DNA of 64,000 nt from contig JAANDG010000015.1 in NCBI GenBank assembly GCA_036852015.1, forward strand, positions 62,001 through 126,000, read 5' to 3'. Shown here in pieces: positions 1 through 12,200 of the stretch. The notes beneath the pieces were generated by a model that was given only the letters and a program-made list of their open reading frames with translations, was not told where the DNA came from and did not search any database. Origin of the DNA: Pelodera strongyloides (Eukaryota; Nematoda; Chromadorea; Rhabditida; Rhabditidae). Each line of letters begins with the position of its first letter. The stretch's first letter is position 1. The translations under genes and the position numbers were made by a program.

Positions 1-129
1 CGAAGTATGGACCGAAAAGGTTGGCACTTTAGAACAATTTCTCATTTACAGAATGTGTGCAAGAAAAATTGAGCATGCTCAAGTGTGTTAGCTTATTTCT
101 GATATGCAATCTGACAGCCACATTCTCAG

Positions 130-2576
130 GTCCACGATAAGGCTGTGCTTGCTGAGAGGAGAGTGGGTGATCTACGGCCAATCCTTGATGACCTTTCTGA
201 ATGCAAGAGGAGATCCACCTCGATAAACACGCATTCGCTCAGTGACTATGACAACGCGGCTGTTCTCAAGTAGGCTTCAGTTCTATTACTGGTTTTAGTT
301 TGGAACAATCTGCTTCAGGGATTATTAAGAATGCTACGAGAATGGTTTTATTGAAAGTACGTTTCTACAGAACGCGCAACCACAACCTTCCTATCTACTC
401 TCCACCTGCACCGGGACAGGCAGTTGTGACCAGGGCCCAACCAGCACCCAACTTGAACACGTCAGATGATTATGTGTTGAGCACAGCATTTATGGACGAG
501 TCGTTGGCAATGAGACAGGCTGGAACTCAGGTATAGATTAATACTTTGCACATTATTGGTTAAGGTTTAGCCAAAATATGTGGCAAAATTTGCAGGTGAA
601 CCACTGCAATACTAAACGAATTTGGTTCAGGTTCAACATGCTCGCAAGCAAGCACGACCTCGCCCCTCACTCTCCGCAAGACTCCAGGTGTCAGATCCAG
701 AAGCTACCTTGAGTAGTAGGACGAGTACCAACACCGCGAGCAGCTCAACTTCAGATCCCCATGTGGATACTGATTCAGAATCGGAGTACCCCGGGGTATG
801 TTTAAGATATACTTAATAGTAAGGGCATTCGCGAACGACAACTCTTCAACTTGTCAGTTTCATACTAATATTGCAGATTCAGCGTTCACGAAAAACGAAA
901 CGTCGTGGAATGCCCGAAGTGATTGCAGCTTGTGAACCTGGTTGCAGTCAAGCACCGCCAAGCAGTGGATACCAGAGCCACAACCACAGCAGGTGCACAT
1001 TATCAGTAAACTCAATATGTATAAAATACTAATAATGTTGAAAACTTAGAATGTGCGTGGACATTTACATTTTCCAAGTCCATGGACATTTTTTCTATAT
1101 GACTGACATTTCCTTTAAAAAGTGAGGAGCCCACAAATGACCCGAAGAAGTTCAGTCGGGTGGAAGTGACCTGTCAGATTGGTCCTTATGAATTGCTTAG
1201 CACATACACCAGACCAGTGTTGCACCACAAGGATTCTTTGTTAGCTTAACGCCCATATTCTAGCTACAGTACTTCTTCATCGTCGTCTCCCGTTGAAAGG
1301 ACAACAGGAGTGGCTCTGGCAATTACGAATCCAGCTTTCGGTGCACCTCCCGTCCGAACCCCCTCCCATCCACACATCGGATTCAGAAGATCATCCCCCA
1401 ATGTTTACCAAGAGGAGAACAATTATCGACTGCAACCAACTAGATTTGAGCAGGTTGGTGAGCGTGTACATTTTTGTGTGCGTAATAAATATCCTTTGTT
1501 AGCGCGATAGCGCTAACATAGTTTGGGTTTGATCCGAGAGCCCTTTTTCCAGTTTTTTATATTATATATATTATATTATGTTTTGCCTTGGAAAAATATT
1601 ACTGAATCGAATTCCTCGCTATCATCTACCCTCCCAGCAAACCATTCAGTTATTTTGAGTGGATTGACTTTTCACAGTATGCATCTTTTTCTGCGTTTGT
1701 GCAACATCATTACAATTTCTGGACTTTGCTAGACGTGCGTTTCAGAGATTTTGGCTGTTGTCCTTCAAATGAATTTCTATAAGGAGCTAATTAACAGTCA
1801 CTGGTTATGATAGTAAAATAAATATTGTGCACTTCAGGTGTACGCAACACCAGCAGATAGCATGGAGCCGTCTGGTGGCAATATATCGCCAGCGAATCAA
1901 AACAAGACCTCGCTGCCCAGAACGAATCCCCGTGCGTGGTACGGTCAATCCACACCCCGTACGAACCCGATGGTCAGTCCGCAGCCCAAGGTGGAACAAT
2001 CGCCGCAGCTCCTCAACAACAATAATGACAAATGGAGCAACGGAAGGTGTGTATTCGCTCATTCTCTTATCAATACATTTGTTTATGTTACCTAACTAGA
2101 ATGCCTCTTTTCTTATTTGTCCATATTTAGGTCCGTAATGGATGAGTCAAAACAATGGCCGGCCACTACTTTCGAACAACAACTTCATCAACAGAAGATC
2201 ATTGATGAACAGAAGAGAAAGATCGAACAGTTAATCAGGGAGAATGAGTTGCTCAAACGACAAATGCAAATACAGGTTGTCGCGGATAAGACAGCACAGG
2301 ACACCGTTAATGCTCAGGTACATTTACTTCCAATACATTTACTTTTTTTTTTAATATTTTTTTGTTGATTGGGTTTTCACTGAATAGGTAAAAGTATTGC
2401 AGAACGTTCTATTGGGGATAAACAAATCCATGCCTCGGATTGTCTCCCAGTCAGGAATGTTAAGAAAAATAAATGTACAATTTCAGCACTTTGTCGACAG
2501 CGGCGCTTCAGAAGATTCATATGATTCTCTGAATTCACTTGAACGGCACACGGCTGCTATGTCGCTTCAAAAGTAA
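130..2576 (+). CDS. 3' exons of an unrecognised, Ser/Pro-rich gene with a C-terminal coiled coil (5' end outside window)
   Basis: Predicted exons: 130-269, 371-530, 631-795, 877-992, 1270-1453, 1838-2046, 2131-2317 and a last exon 2487-2576 ending in TAA. Phases agree at every junction (the first exon ends in phase 2, the second starts with one base, and so on). The protein is mostly low-complexity and polar. The exon at 2131-2317 encodes a helix-forming stretch rich in Q, E and K (HQQKIIDEQKRKIEQLIREN) that looks like a coiled coil. The last exon could instead start at 2388: the 99 nt between 2388 and 2487 are open and in frame, so an alternative acceptor or retained segment is possible. The donor ending the 1270-1453 exon (CAG|GTTGGT) is weak. 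Bases 1-19 may be the end of a preceding exon. No domain is recognised; the N-terminal part that would identify it lies upstream of the window. Confidence 0.65.
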
Positions 2577-2945
2577 TCGATCGATGCTTGTGTACATCTG
2601 AATACCATTGACCAGACTTCTGCCGCCAATCCGGTTATAGAGCTTTGAAAATGTTTGGTTTGTCTTTCGTGTCATCCCGCTCCAAAATGTATCATATACT
2701 ATAAACTGGTTGTGCTTCTGATTCCGTTATAGAGGATCATAATGTGATATTAAAAAATATATCCAACTGCCCAATTACACCTCCGAGCTAATTTTCCTGT
2801 TCCGTTTCCCCTTTTGTAGCTTAAGCAGAACAACGAGCTTTTCATTATGTGAAATATCTTATGTGCATAATCAAGTCATTTAATCATTTATCGTGTCTTT
2901 TATTCTCCCTATAACGAGCCAATTATTTAGTGATATATTATATCT

Positions 2946-2951
2946 AATAAA
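2946..2951 (+). other. poly(A) signal candidate for the first gene
   Basis: AATAAA about 370 nt after the stop codon at 2576, on the same strand. It is the first canonical hexamer found downstream of that stop. Confidence 0.4.
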
Positions 2952-4839
2952 CTTACATATCATATCAGCATATTACTTCAGATTTTGTCTATTCTAACCT
3001 GTTTTCATGTAATAAGTTATCTAGGCATTTTTCAAATCCTAGAAAGTACTAACAAATCAAAATCATCAATTACCCTCACATTGATTTTAAACGAAAAGTG
3101 TCATTGAAATGTTTATATTTGTATGCTAAAACTATACGTGGGATCTCTACGCAGAACAATAGATTTTTGGCTGCAAAACATGTTTGCTAGCTTTACTTTT
3201 CTCACTTTTTTTTTGGAAATGTTTTTTTTTCAATAACATATTAGTATTTACTCGCGTCTTATCGAAACTGCTACGTCGAACCATCGGATAAAATTGTAGT
3301 CCTATATTAGTAGTTTTTTTTTTAAAATTTGGATGTACCTTTATCAACTAATAAAGTTGTAAATAAGAACTTGTGTTTGATGTGTGGGGCGCACTCCCGC
3401 AAATATTCACTAAATGTATATTGAATGAACAGGTTCTAGGAAATAAATGTATGCATTTTGATTCAGAGATACACATATAAAACGAAGTGTTGTGTTGATA
3501 AATTTGACCGATTTCACTTTTTGAAATAGATACCCACTTTTGCCGTTTGCAAGACCGTGATTCGTAAAACTTTGGTGACCCTGAGGTGTTCCATGTTTCT
3601 GAATGAATCTCGATGAATTGCGAGTAATAATCGGATGTTTTACATTAAATATATACCAACGTTTGTTGCTTAAAGGTTGTAAATTAAAATTTTAAGTGTA
3701 AGATTCTAAGTTCTGTGTTCCGCTTTTTAAGTCTGCTCGGCAACACAGTGTGCGATAATTTGTGGGTGGAGTAGAGTATTATGCATTCGAACCCACTCAT
3801 ATGATTGCATTTGTATGCCTCGTCGCATACATAAACATTCTCCTTTTGCAGTTATTTCCGGAGTTCGAAAGATCGAATCATGGGCAAAAATTTAATGCGG
3901 TAAGCTGGCTGGCACCACGAAATTGAGACAAAACACATTTTTTTGTCAGAACAAATAAGGTTTTAGAATATACAATTTATGCAATTCTTCTAATCATGTG
4001 AAATGAGCATGTCGAAGCAAATTCTTATTTTTTTCGACTTTCTTTTTTTTGTTATTGAAATGTTAGTTTGTTATTCAGTATTTGCATGCTTTCTCTCATA
4101 CTTGGGTTGTATAGGCATGTGGCTCAGCTCTTTTCGTCCATATTTTTCCACTAGACGTGACTTTCTGTTTGAAAATGGAAGGAGCATTGGGTTCAGTCAA
4201 CCATGTGGCTTCTCCGGAACACACTAAAAAGAATATTCGCTTCTCTTGTAAAACTTGTCATTATGGTTCATCAATCGTAAATGGCGGCGACCACAGTTCA
4301 ATTAAGAGATGTTTGAAGCCTACGTTTGCCCCATTGCTATCAATAAGGGAAAACTACATAGGGTCATTATTATTCTTATTTATACGGTTCGGTCTCTATT
4401 TGAAGCAGACCCATTTGGCATGGTGAATCAACTTTTGCCCAAATGATGTCCTTGATGTGTGTGTCGCTCAATAATATATTCACTTGTAATTTGAGGAGCA
4501 GCCCCCTTTGTATTAATTTTAAGGTCACATGGTTATGAAAAAACATTTCCTTCAGTATATATTCCCTGGTTCCTCGTGTCAACTCGCGAATCCCTGTGGC
4601 TCTACAATGTGCATTTTGTGTAAATCTTCAGTGGCAACTCAATTCACTCTCTCCGAACATCCCCAATTGTTCCAGGATGCGTAATGCCATAATGCGCTCT
4701 CATGCATAGAAGCGTGCGCTGAGAGTTGCTAGGACCAGTATTGGACAGGACCTGCCTTCCACACACCTAATACGTTAATTCCCAAATCTCTCTCGCTCTC
4801 TTCCTAAATCTAACAGTTGTTTGATTGGTAGTATTGAAT

Positions 4840-5130
4840 TTCAAGAAACAATTTGTATGTCGCTATCGCATATTCGCCTGCACCTGGTACACCATGAATG
4901 GCGCTTGAAAGTGTTGGCCATGACATACATGAATACTTAAAACTCAGCTCAGAGTTGTGTTTTCTTCGCAGATACTCAAGCATATGTACAACAGTTAAGC
5001 TCATAGAGTAGGATATACAGCTTCCCAGTCTGTGGGAGAAAAACGATGAATTATTAGTAATGTGGCGAGTGGTTAAGCACCATAATGGAGTAGGATACCG
5101 GCGTTTCAACCCCCCTGCAACGGTAACCAT
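4840..5130 (+). mobile_element. Possible tRNA-derived SINE-like repeat
   Basis: Near 5060-5120 the plus strand carries a tRNA-like A-box (TGGCGAGTGGTTAAGCA at about 5062) followed some 40 nt later by a B-box-like motif (GTTTCAACCCCC). The surroundings are less AT-rich than the flanks, and a long open frame on the opposite strand has no protein-like features. The spacing and boxes fit a degenerate tRNA-derived element. The ends are not defined and no second copy is in the window. Confidence 0.3.
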
Positions 5131-6244
5131 GGATACAGCATTAAGAACATAGACAGATTGACCAACAGAAAAGCGAACGCTTTGCAAAATAAACAAAGCA
5201 ATAACTCATTTCCATCTAATATTGTTAGTCTATCAATTATACACCGCATTACATCTTACGTTAGGTTTTACATGCACTCGAACGCAACTACAATCCCAGC
5301 GTTTGTGAGCAACAATTAGCCGTTGTTTTAGATATATAAAACTTGTGTTAAGGGCGTTTATGAACTGGATATGTTTCTTAACTATTCAGGCTGACTTGGT
5401 GCTTGAGTTGCTTACACTTCAAATCCCTTTCAAAACATTCGAAACTGTACAAAACTGAATTTAAAAAAAAAGATTTTGTATTAATAGAGCAAAAAGTTTT
5501 GTTAAGTCATCTGATTTTTTTGGCTTTAATTGATACATGTTTTTAAAGCCTACTTTTTGAGTCAGTTTCAGATCAAGTCAAGTTTGAACACTGCAGCGGC
5601 CATATGGTCAAAACATATTCGTGTACTTGAAAACAAAACACCTCGTCTACTTCTATTTAATCTCTTGTTGTATTTGACATACACTTGAAAAATCTTCGAA
5701 ATGTTTTTTTCGATTACTATATACATTATTTGTCCTTGCGAATATGTGTCGGTCCTTTCATTTTTAACTCATTGTCAGTTGGAATCGGATCTTATAAATG
5801 TAAGCCTTTCAGGCCTCTGATACAAAATAAGTAACTCTGATTCGATTTACGAATATCCCCGTGGGCCGGCGAATTTAACTAAGTGAACTTGCGCATTAAC
5901 GGAGATTTACGGGCCCTTTTTGCTTATTTGTTGGATAAGCCGTCTTCTTTCCCCGACATAATTCGCGATATAAAGCTGATGTTTTCCAAAACTTGGGGCT
6001 ATTTCTAGAAGTTATTCATTAGCTCTAGAAGGTGCTGCTGCTTTGCAGTAACAGTGCATTGATTTGCTAGTTTTCAGAGTTCTTCACGGTACCTTCTTCC
6101 CAACTATCCATGCACTCAATTAACATTAATCCTTTTAGTCATATATCGCAGCAATAATGTTTTACTTCTATGGTTATTTACTTCTATGGCCTCTAGTTGT
6201 TCGGCGCCTTTTCTTTTATTGTTGAAAATTCTGCAGTGCTTCAG

Positions 6245-9200
6245 GTTACTCAACCAGTTATGACAGCGAAGGAAGATGCAACAAAACTTGAGCGGAACCA
6301 ACGACGAGATTACACGTTCAAGGTAGGAAAAAAAATCTAATTCGCAATCTGATTTGGAGTTAATTTTAAGATACAGAAACTAATTATGATCTTATGTCGC
6401 TTTAAACATCACACTTTCTAGTTTTTGTTCAATGTGCTCCAGTGGATAATCAATCACTGGGGCACTATCAGCAATTGACCGACAATTAGAGTTGTCTCAT
6501 GCTGTGGTCACATACTACAATTGATATCTGGTTTTGTCTGGCCGCGCCCTTACGAAGAATATTCTAATCTTATCTTCTATTTTATTATATGTAGTTTCAT
6601 CTTCTATTGTATTCTGTGTATCGTTTCAATGACAATTCGCTTGTTTTACGCTTTTCCACTGAATAGTGTTCATTAACCTAATGCATTTGAATCAAAATGT
6701 GAAAACCCCTTTTCTTTAAAATGTTTGGTTAAAATTAGAATACTGCACCTCAAAAAACTTTTATTTGTGCGCTATTTATTCAAAGATTCCTAACATTGCC
6801 CTAAGAATCACTTAAACCTATTAGATTAGTCCTCTTATTTGTCGACGTGTAACATGTACGATATTGATCCGTTTCATCCTGTTTTCTGATACTTTATTTC
6901 TTCAGATTGTCCGACTTTTTTTGTATTTCACTTTATGTGTCATCTTTTACAATTGAACCTGAATATGATATGATTGACCTAAAGCAGTCTGTTTCCACCT
7001 TTGTAATGGCAATATTTAGGTAACCCGGAGTTCGGTTGAGAAGTTTTACAAAAACATTAAAATCATCGACGTTTTGAAAAGAAGAAAATCGAAGAAAACG
7101 AAAATGGAGCAGTCGGTATGTTAGCTGGCAAAAATTTATGCTGATGTTAACAAATAATTGTCTTACTCAATGTCTTTTATGAGACTAACATCTTTTTAAT
7201 TACAGATACGCTCTTGTCGAGCAGTAACAATGTATTTTTAGTTGCAATTGAATTTGAGCGACCTCGAACAAGGCAGGGACAGTTTTCAAGACGAAGTTCT
7301 GAACTCTCCCCTAAGTGAGAGACGAAAACTACTCGAATTTCTAGCGTGTAAGTATAATATCTTTAAATAGTTGTTGGGCTTTTATATATTGACAGCCTTT
7401 TCCGTTTTTTTACGTGCTGCTCGTAATCAATCTATGTATAACAGTGCGCCAGTAGTGTACCTGAATGATTTTTTTGTTTACATGAATACATGAATAAATA
7501 ACATCCTCCACAAAATCAGTCGAAAACATGGTGTTTTAGCTGACGATCGTCCTCCAACACCAAGGACCAGCACCCCGAGGACGCCTAGAAGCAACCCGGT
7601 TGCGAGGTATTTATTTATAAAAATTATAACACGGAAAAGCTCAGTTTCTTACAAAATGTAGTGCCTCTTTGGTATTTTTCCTAGGGAATAGTATGGTAAA
7701 GGCTACTTTAAGAGCTTCCCCACAACTTAGCGATTTATAAAAGAAACGTTATTTTTATTCCTCTTATTCAGCTACAACGACTGGAACGCTTCCAAGCCGA
7801 TCTCTCCAAGGTGCCTCACCTCTCCGCGATTGACAACTTTTCCTTTGGTATCACCCATTCTAACCGAGGTCGGTACTTTTATAAAAGAAATTTGGTCATT
7901 GAGTATAAGGATATGAAACCAAAACAACGTTAATGTAGTCAGAGAGTTACTAGAGTTTTAAAAGAAATTTAAACAATTCTGTCAATTTCATCAGATAATC
8001 AATTAGCCGTGCGTGATAGAAAGATTGAGATGGAGCACCGTTGGGCATTTGTGACCTTGAATCGAATTTTTCTTTCTTTCTTTTTTTACTTGCAAAAAGA
8101 AATTTTTTGATTGAATTCAGTACGGTGTACTCACATCTTATTCGTTCGTGGTCAGTGCAGTGTTCGATAGGCATACAAATGGCACTACTGAAAAAAAAAA
8201 ATCCTAAATTAATAAGCGATTGGAAACTTTGACTGCACACATCACCTTGAATGATGAATTTGCGCTTGCGAGAAATTAGGGCGCTCCGTTTTTCTGTCAT
8301 TACTTCCGCTAACAAACGATTGAACTCTACCAGGACTTAAGCCTATTACACATGAGTCAGTCATTTATCGACATCAAATGTGCACTCTTTTTGACCCTTT
8401 ATTACTATTATATACATATTTCTTATTGCTAGACAGTAAGCCAAAAGAATGTCTTTTACCACCGTTTTGCAAACAATAACTTAGTTGTTACGAATGTAAA
8501 TTCACTGTTATCATAGGGCTAATTCGCTGATAATTCGCTCGGTTCCGCTTCATTTTCCAATTCGATAATAAATGAGCGTAAAAGATTGTCCCTGCCTGTC
8601 AATGTACTGACCCCATTTGGGTATTTCTTTTCGTCGAGAACGCCTTTCGGTTCCTTTTTTTAAAACTTGATGAGAGAATGATTATGCTGTACGAACTTTA
8701 TCAAATCATCTACCTGTTTAAAGGAAACTAGCCGTGTCTATCTACCCGCTTTCATTGATTATATAACATCTCCAGAACAAATTAATTTCCTAGAAATTAA
8801 TCATCAAGAAATCCAATTGTATTACAATGTTACTTAAACAACTTGTCTCATTCTTTTGTTTACACCCCATTGGACACATTGTTGTGCGTTAACGACCCCA
8901 GCAGCGGGTGCCCATCGTTAGATGTGTAATAATTGTATATTATAAAAATATATTCTGGGAATGCTTCTGCCTCAAAAGATATAAATAATAATTAGGAACA
9001 CATTAAAATCCAAATAATGAAAAAGCAAAAATGCTAGCTTACAAAAGAAATTCTATTACAAGGGAGTGTTTTGTTTATATTTTGTCCGGTACATCTTGGT
9101 GTTCTCGTATTTGAGCGCTACTCCTCTGTATGCCTTTTTGATTAATGTAGATGCTCAAATCCATACTTCTTCATTTGACTTTGATCATAAAGCACTTTTG

Positions 9201-12200
9201 GGTCGCGTTATCCCTTTTCCACAAAGCTCTATCCCCTATGCTGCTTCACCTCATTGATGGTTTTGGCGGTTGTGCTCCGACCTGGACTACGTTGTGTGTA
9301 ACAGCACGGGTCGCTTCTCTCGACTTGGTACGAGGAACAGGGCAGTAGTGCAAATGCCGTCTCCTGGCCACTTAAGTACATTTGATGGACCCAAAATCTC
9401 TTCTTCCATGAAATAACCCGATACCCGCTGCTATTTTAACTTTTTTTTAAGCACCAATGCACGCGTTTAAAATTTTCACACATTTTCAAAGGTTAGAGAA
9501 GTTCAACATGACGTTTATTGATGATTTGCCTTACCATTAGATGCAAGTATTTCTGTTTAAGTTGATGACTATGGTCACTATATGCTGTTTGTAAGTCACT
9601 ATATGCTGTTCGCATATCTTAACTTTAATGAATTTTTTCCATTTTGCGTAACAGAAACCAGAACTCTGAGGTTAATCTAAGGCGGATCAGTCGATACGTT
9701 TACACTATCTAACTGAAGTAATGTTGAGAAATGCTCGCGTGTTCCTCCTTTCAACTAATGACAACTGTTCGGCATGTTAGACCCTTGTCAAATTGTCTAC
9801 CTTCCATTCTAAAAAGCGTTTCGGACACTCGGATGATTTTCAACATTTATCATCATCATTCTGTCGATATTTGCTGTTTTCTAAATACTTGTTCGCTGAA
9901 ATTAGTCAATATTGTCAAAAAATCCTATTGAAATTTATATTGGTGATGTCTTCTTGTATAATTGAGCTCGAAACATATATCGGATATAGAAGCTTATTAG
10001 CTGTAAAAGAAAACAAAACAGGTGATTCGATTATCATTTGTATCTAATTCAACCGCTACTTTCCAAGCAATATGTTATCGGAAACTGAATTTCTGTCTGT
10101 ATTTACACGAAACCCTTTCTTGTTGCCTGTTCGCATTGCTTGATATTAGTTTCTCTTTCGCTTCATTCCGCGTTCCCTATTGATGTGTTCCTTCTGTAAT
10201 GATAGTCTCATCGATAGTCCATATTGTCTTGATCAGTCCGTTGTTCCTCGGCAAGATCCTCTTATTCGTTGTGGCTCTTGGATGGGCCATGGCTATGTGC
10301 TGTAAACCTCGAGCCGCTTGCACCCGACCCCACACGAGGAGCCGCCTCCCTCCATCTCCGAGTAGTCGATAACCACTGATTATCGATTGAATCAATGGCC
10401 ACTCTCATGACAAGTAATCAATAATTATCCTCCAATCGATACTATGAAACTCACTAGTATTTTATATTCATTATAATTGACTACGTACTGACTCATTTGC
10501 ATTATGCCATGTTTTGATAATGATTCAGTAAAGTTATACACCTAGTATGAATGCAAATTTCCCACTCCGGACTGGTTCTTTTTGGCATGAATGTGAGTTT
10601 TGGGAGTTCTGCTCCTTGTAGACCTTTTTTCGGGCCCACTAATCGTTACCACAAACAATCACGAGTAAAAGGGGCGCGCAATGCGCCTCCGATATAACGA
10701 TAAGCTTTGGTTTATATGCAAATTGACCATGAACCTAAACACTGATTGTCTTTTGCCAATAACACACCAGACGTCTTCATTTCACAAGTCGTATAGAAAT
10801 TCTTTCGTTTGTATCTTCTGGCGAGACTTTATATTTCTTGCAGGACTGAAGGACTTTAGAAACGCGTTTTTCCTTTTATGTAGCATTAATTTCAAGCAGA
10901 TGTTAATTGGTCCTAGTAGTGCTAGCTGTGTGATAAAGTTGTAGGTCCCCAGTACTTGAAAGCAAAACAAAATCAATTTTTTTTTCAAATCAAAATGATT
11001 TTACCAGTGTCAGGATGTTTGAGTTCTCCAAGTATTCATGATAACAATTGTCGTGTCTTCCTCAAATTTCTGTGCTTTTCCTTATTTTTTTTTTGCCTCG
11101 AGCAATTTCTAATGTAATTGATAAAACGCATTAAAACCTGTTTCGTGTATGTTCGCCGTCAACTATTTGAATTGTAATTATATCCGTGCCTCTAGTTGAT
11201 TGGGTCAGTACTTGAAGCATAAAAAGTCAACAATGTTTGTACATTTCGGTTTAATGGCCCGTTCTCCTAACCGGATATTTCGGCATCATAGTACGCAAAC
11301 AGAATATTTACCTTGCCAATGAATTGTCTGACCCTAACTTTTTAGAATATATGCATGAAACACGCAAGTAGCGCATTTGAACCATTGTTGCTCCAATAAA
11401 AGTCCTTGGAGAGAAAATAGCGAGCTGTTTTTGCACATTGTTTGAAAATAATCTGAATCACTGCAACAATTTAAAGTTTTTTTTTCAAGGAAGAATGACG
11501 TAAAATTCTGACTGTAAGAGGCGTTCGTTCTTTAAGATAAAAAAATGATTTTTTTTAAAACGTATTTCCGTTGCCCTCTATTCAGTTCTTCGTACTTGAG
11601 ATTGAAAGTTTGAATATTTTACAACAACTCTTAACTAAGGTACTCTTCCGACTATTTCATAAAACAAGATTGATTCAGTTCAGTGACACATCACCTTTAC
11701 TGTCGGTATAGGCCATTTTACGACGAAAACATTGAGCAGCTAAAACTTTTTTCTGCAGTGCAATTCTGATGTCAACCACTGTACCAACTTCATTTCTTTT
11801 TATTTTCCCTTCTATTTTCACTTATTTATGTACGTATACACAGTCTTAGTGACACACATCTTATGTATATGAGGTTTTGATTTCAACTTCAACAATTTCC
11901 CTTGAATGAAACTTCCCGTTGTTTGATTAGATCTGTTAAAAGTGTCCTCGCACAACTTTCGAAACAATATTTACTTTGCATGTTCTGTAATTGACTAATT
12001 GCAAGGCAAAGACAATCGTTGTTTGACTACCCGGAGTTCTGTTCCGAACTTTTTGTACTGGAAATCTAGAATGCTCTCTAAAGCATGAGCTTTGCGTCAT
12101 ATGAGAATAATAAGTGAGATATTTGAATTGCTCGTTTTCACAACATCCACAATTAGATCAAAAGCAAACGGTTTCTTTGGATATTGAACTCCGCGCTAAT

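Larger units (their letters stand above)
2577..6244. other. Gene-poor interval with one candidate 5' exon
   Basis: AT-rich sequence without convincing multi-exon structure. One stretch, 3852-3899, is bounded by a good acceptor (CTTTTGCAG) and a good donor (GTAAGC), is 48 nt long, open in phase 0 and would join the 6245 exon in phase. It may be an upstream exon or a trans-spliced 5'UTR exon of the next gene; it has no in-frame ATG. The open frame at 4810-5196 on the minus strand is treated separately as a repeat. Confidence 0.4.

Noticed and set aside
4810..5196. 128-codon minus-strand open frame
   Set aside because: No splice context or domain pattern; it overlaps a tRNA-like repeat core, so it is more likely repeat sequence than a gene.
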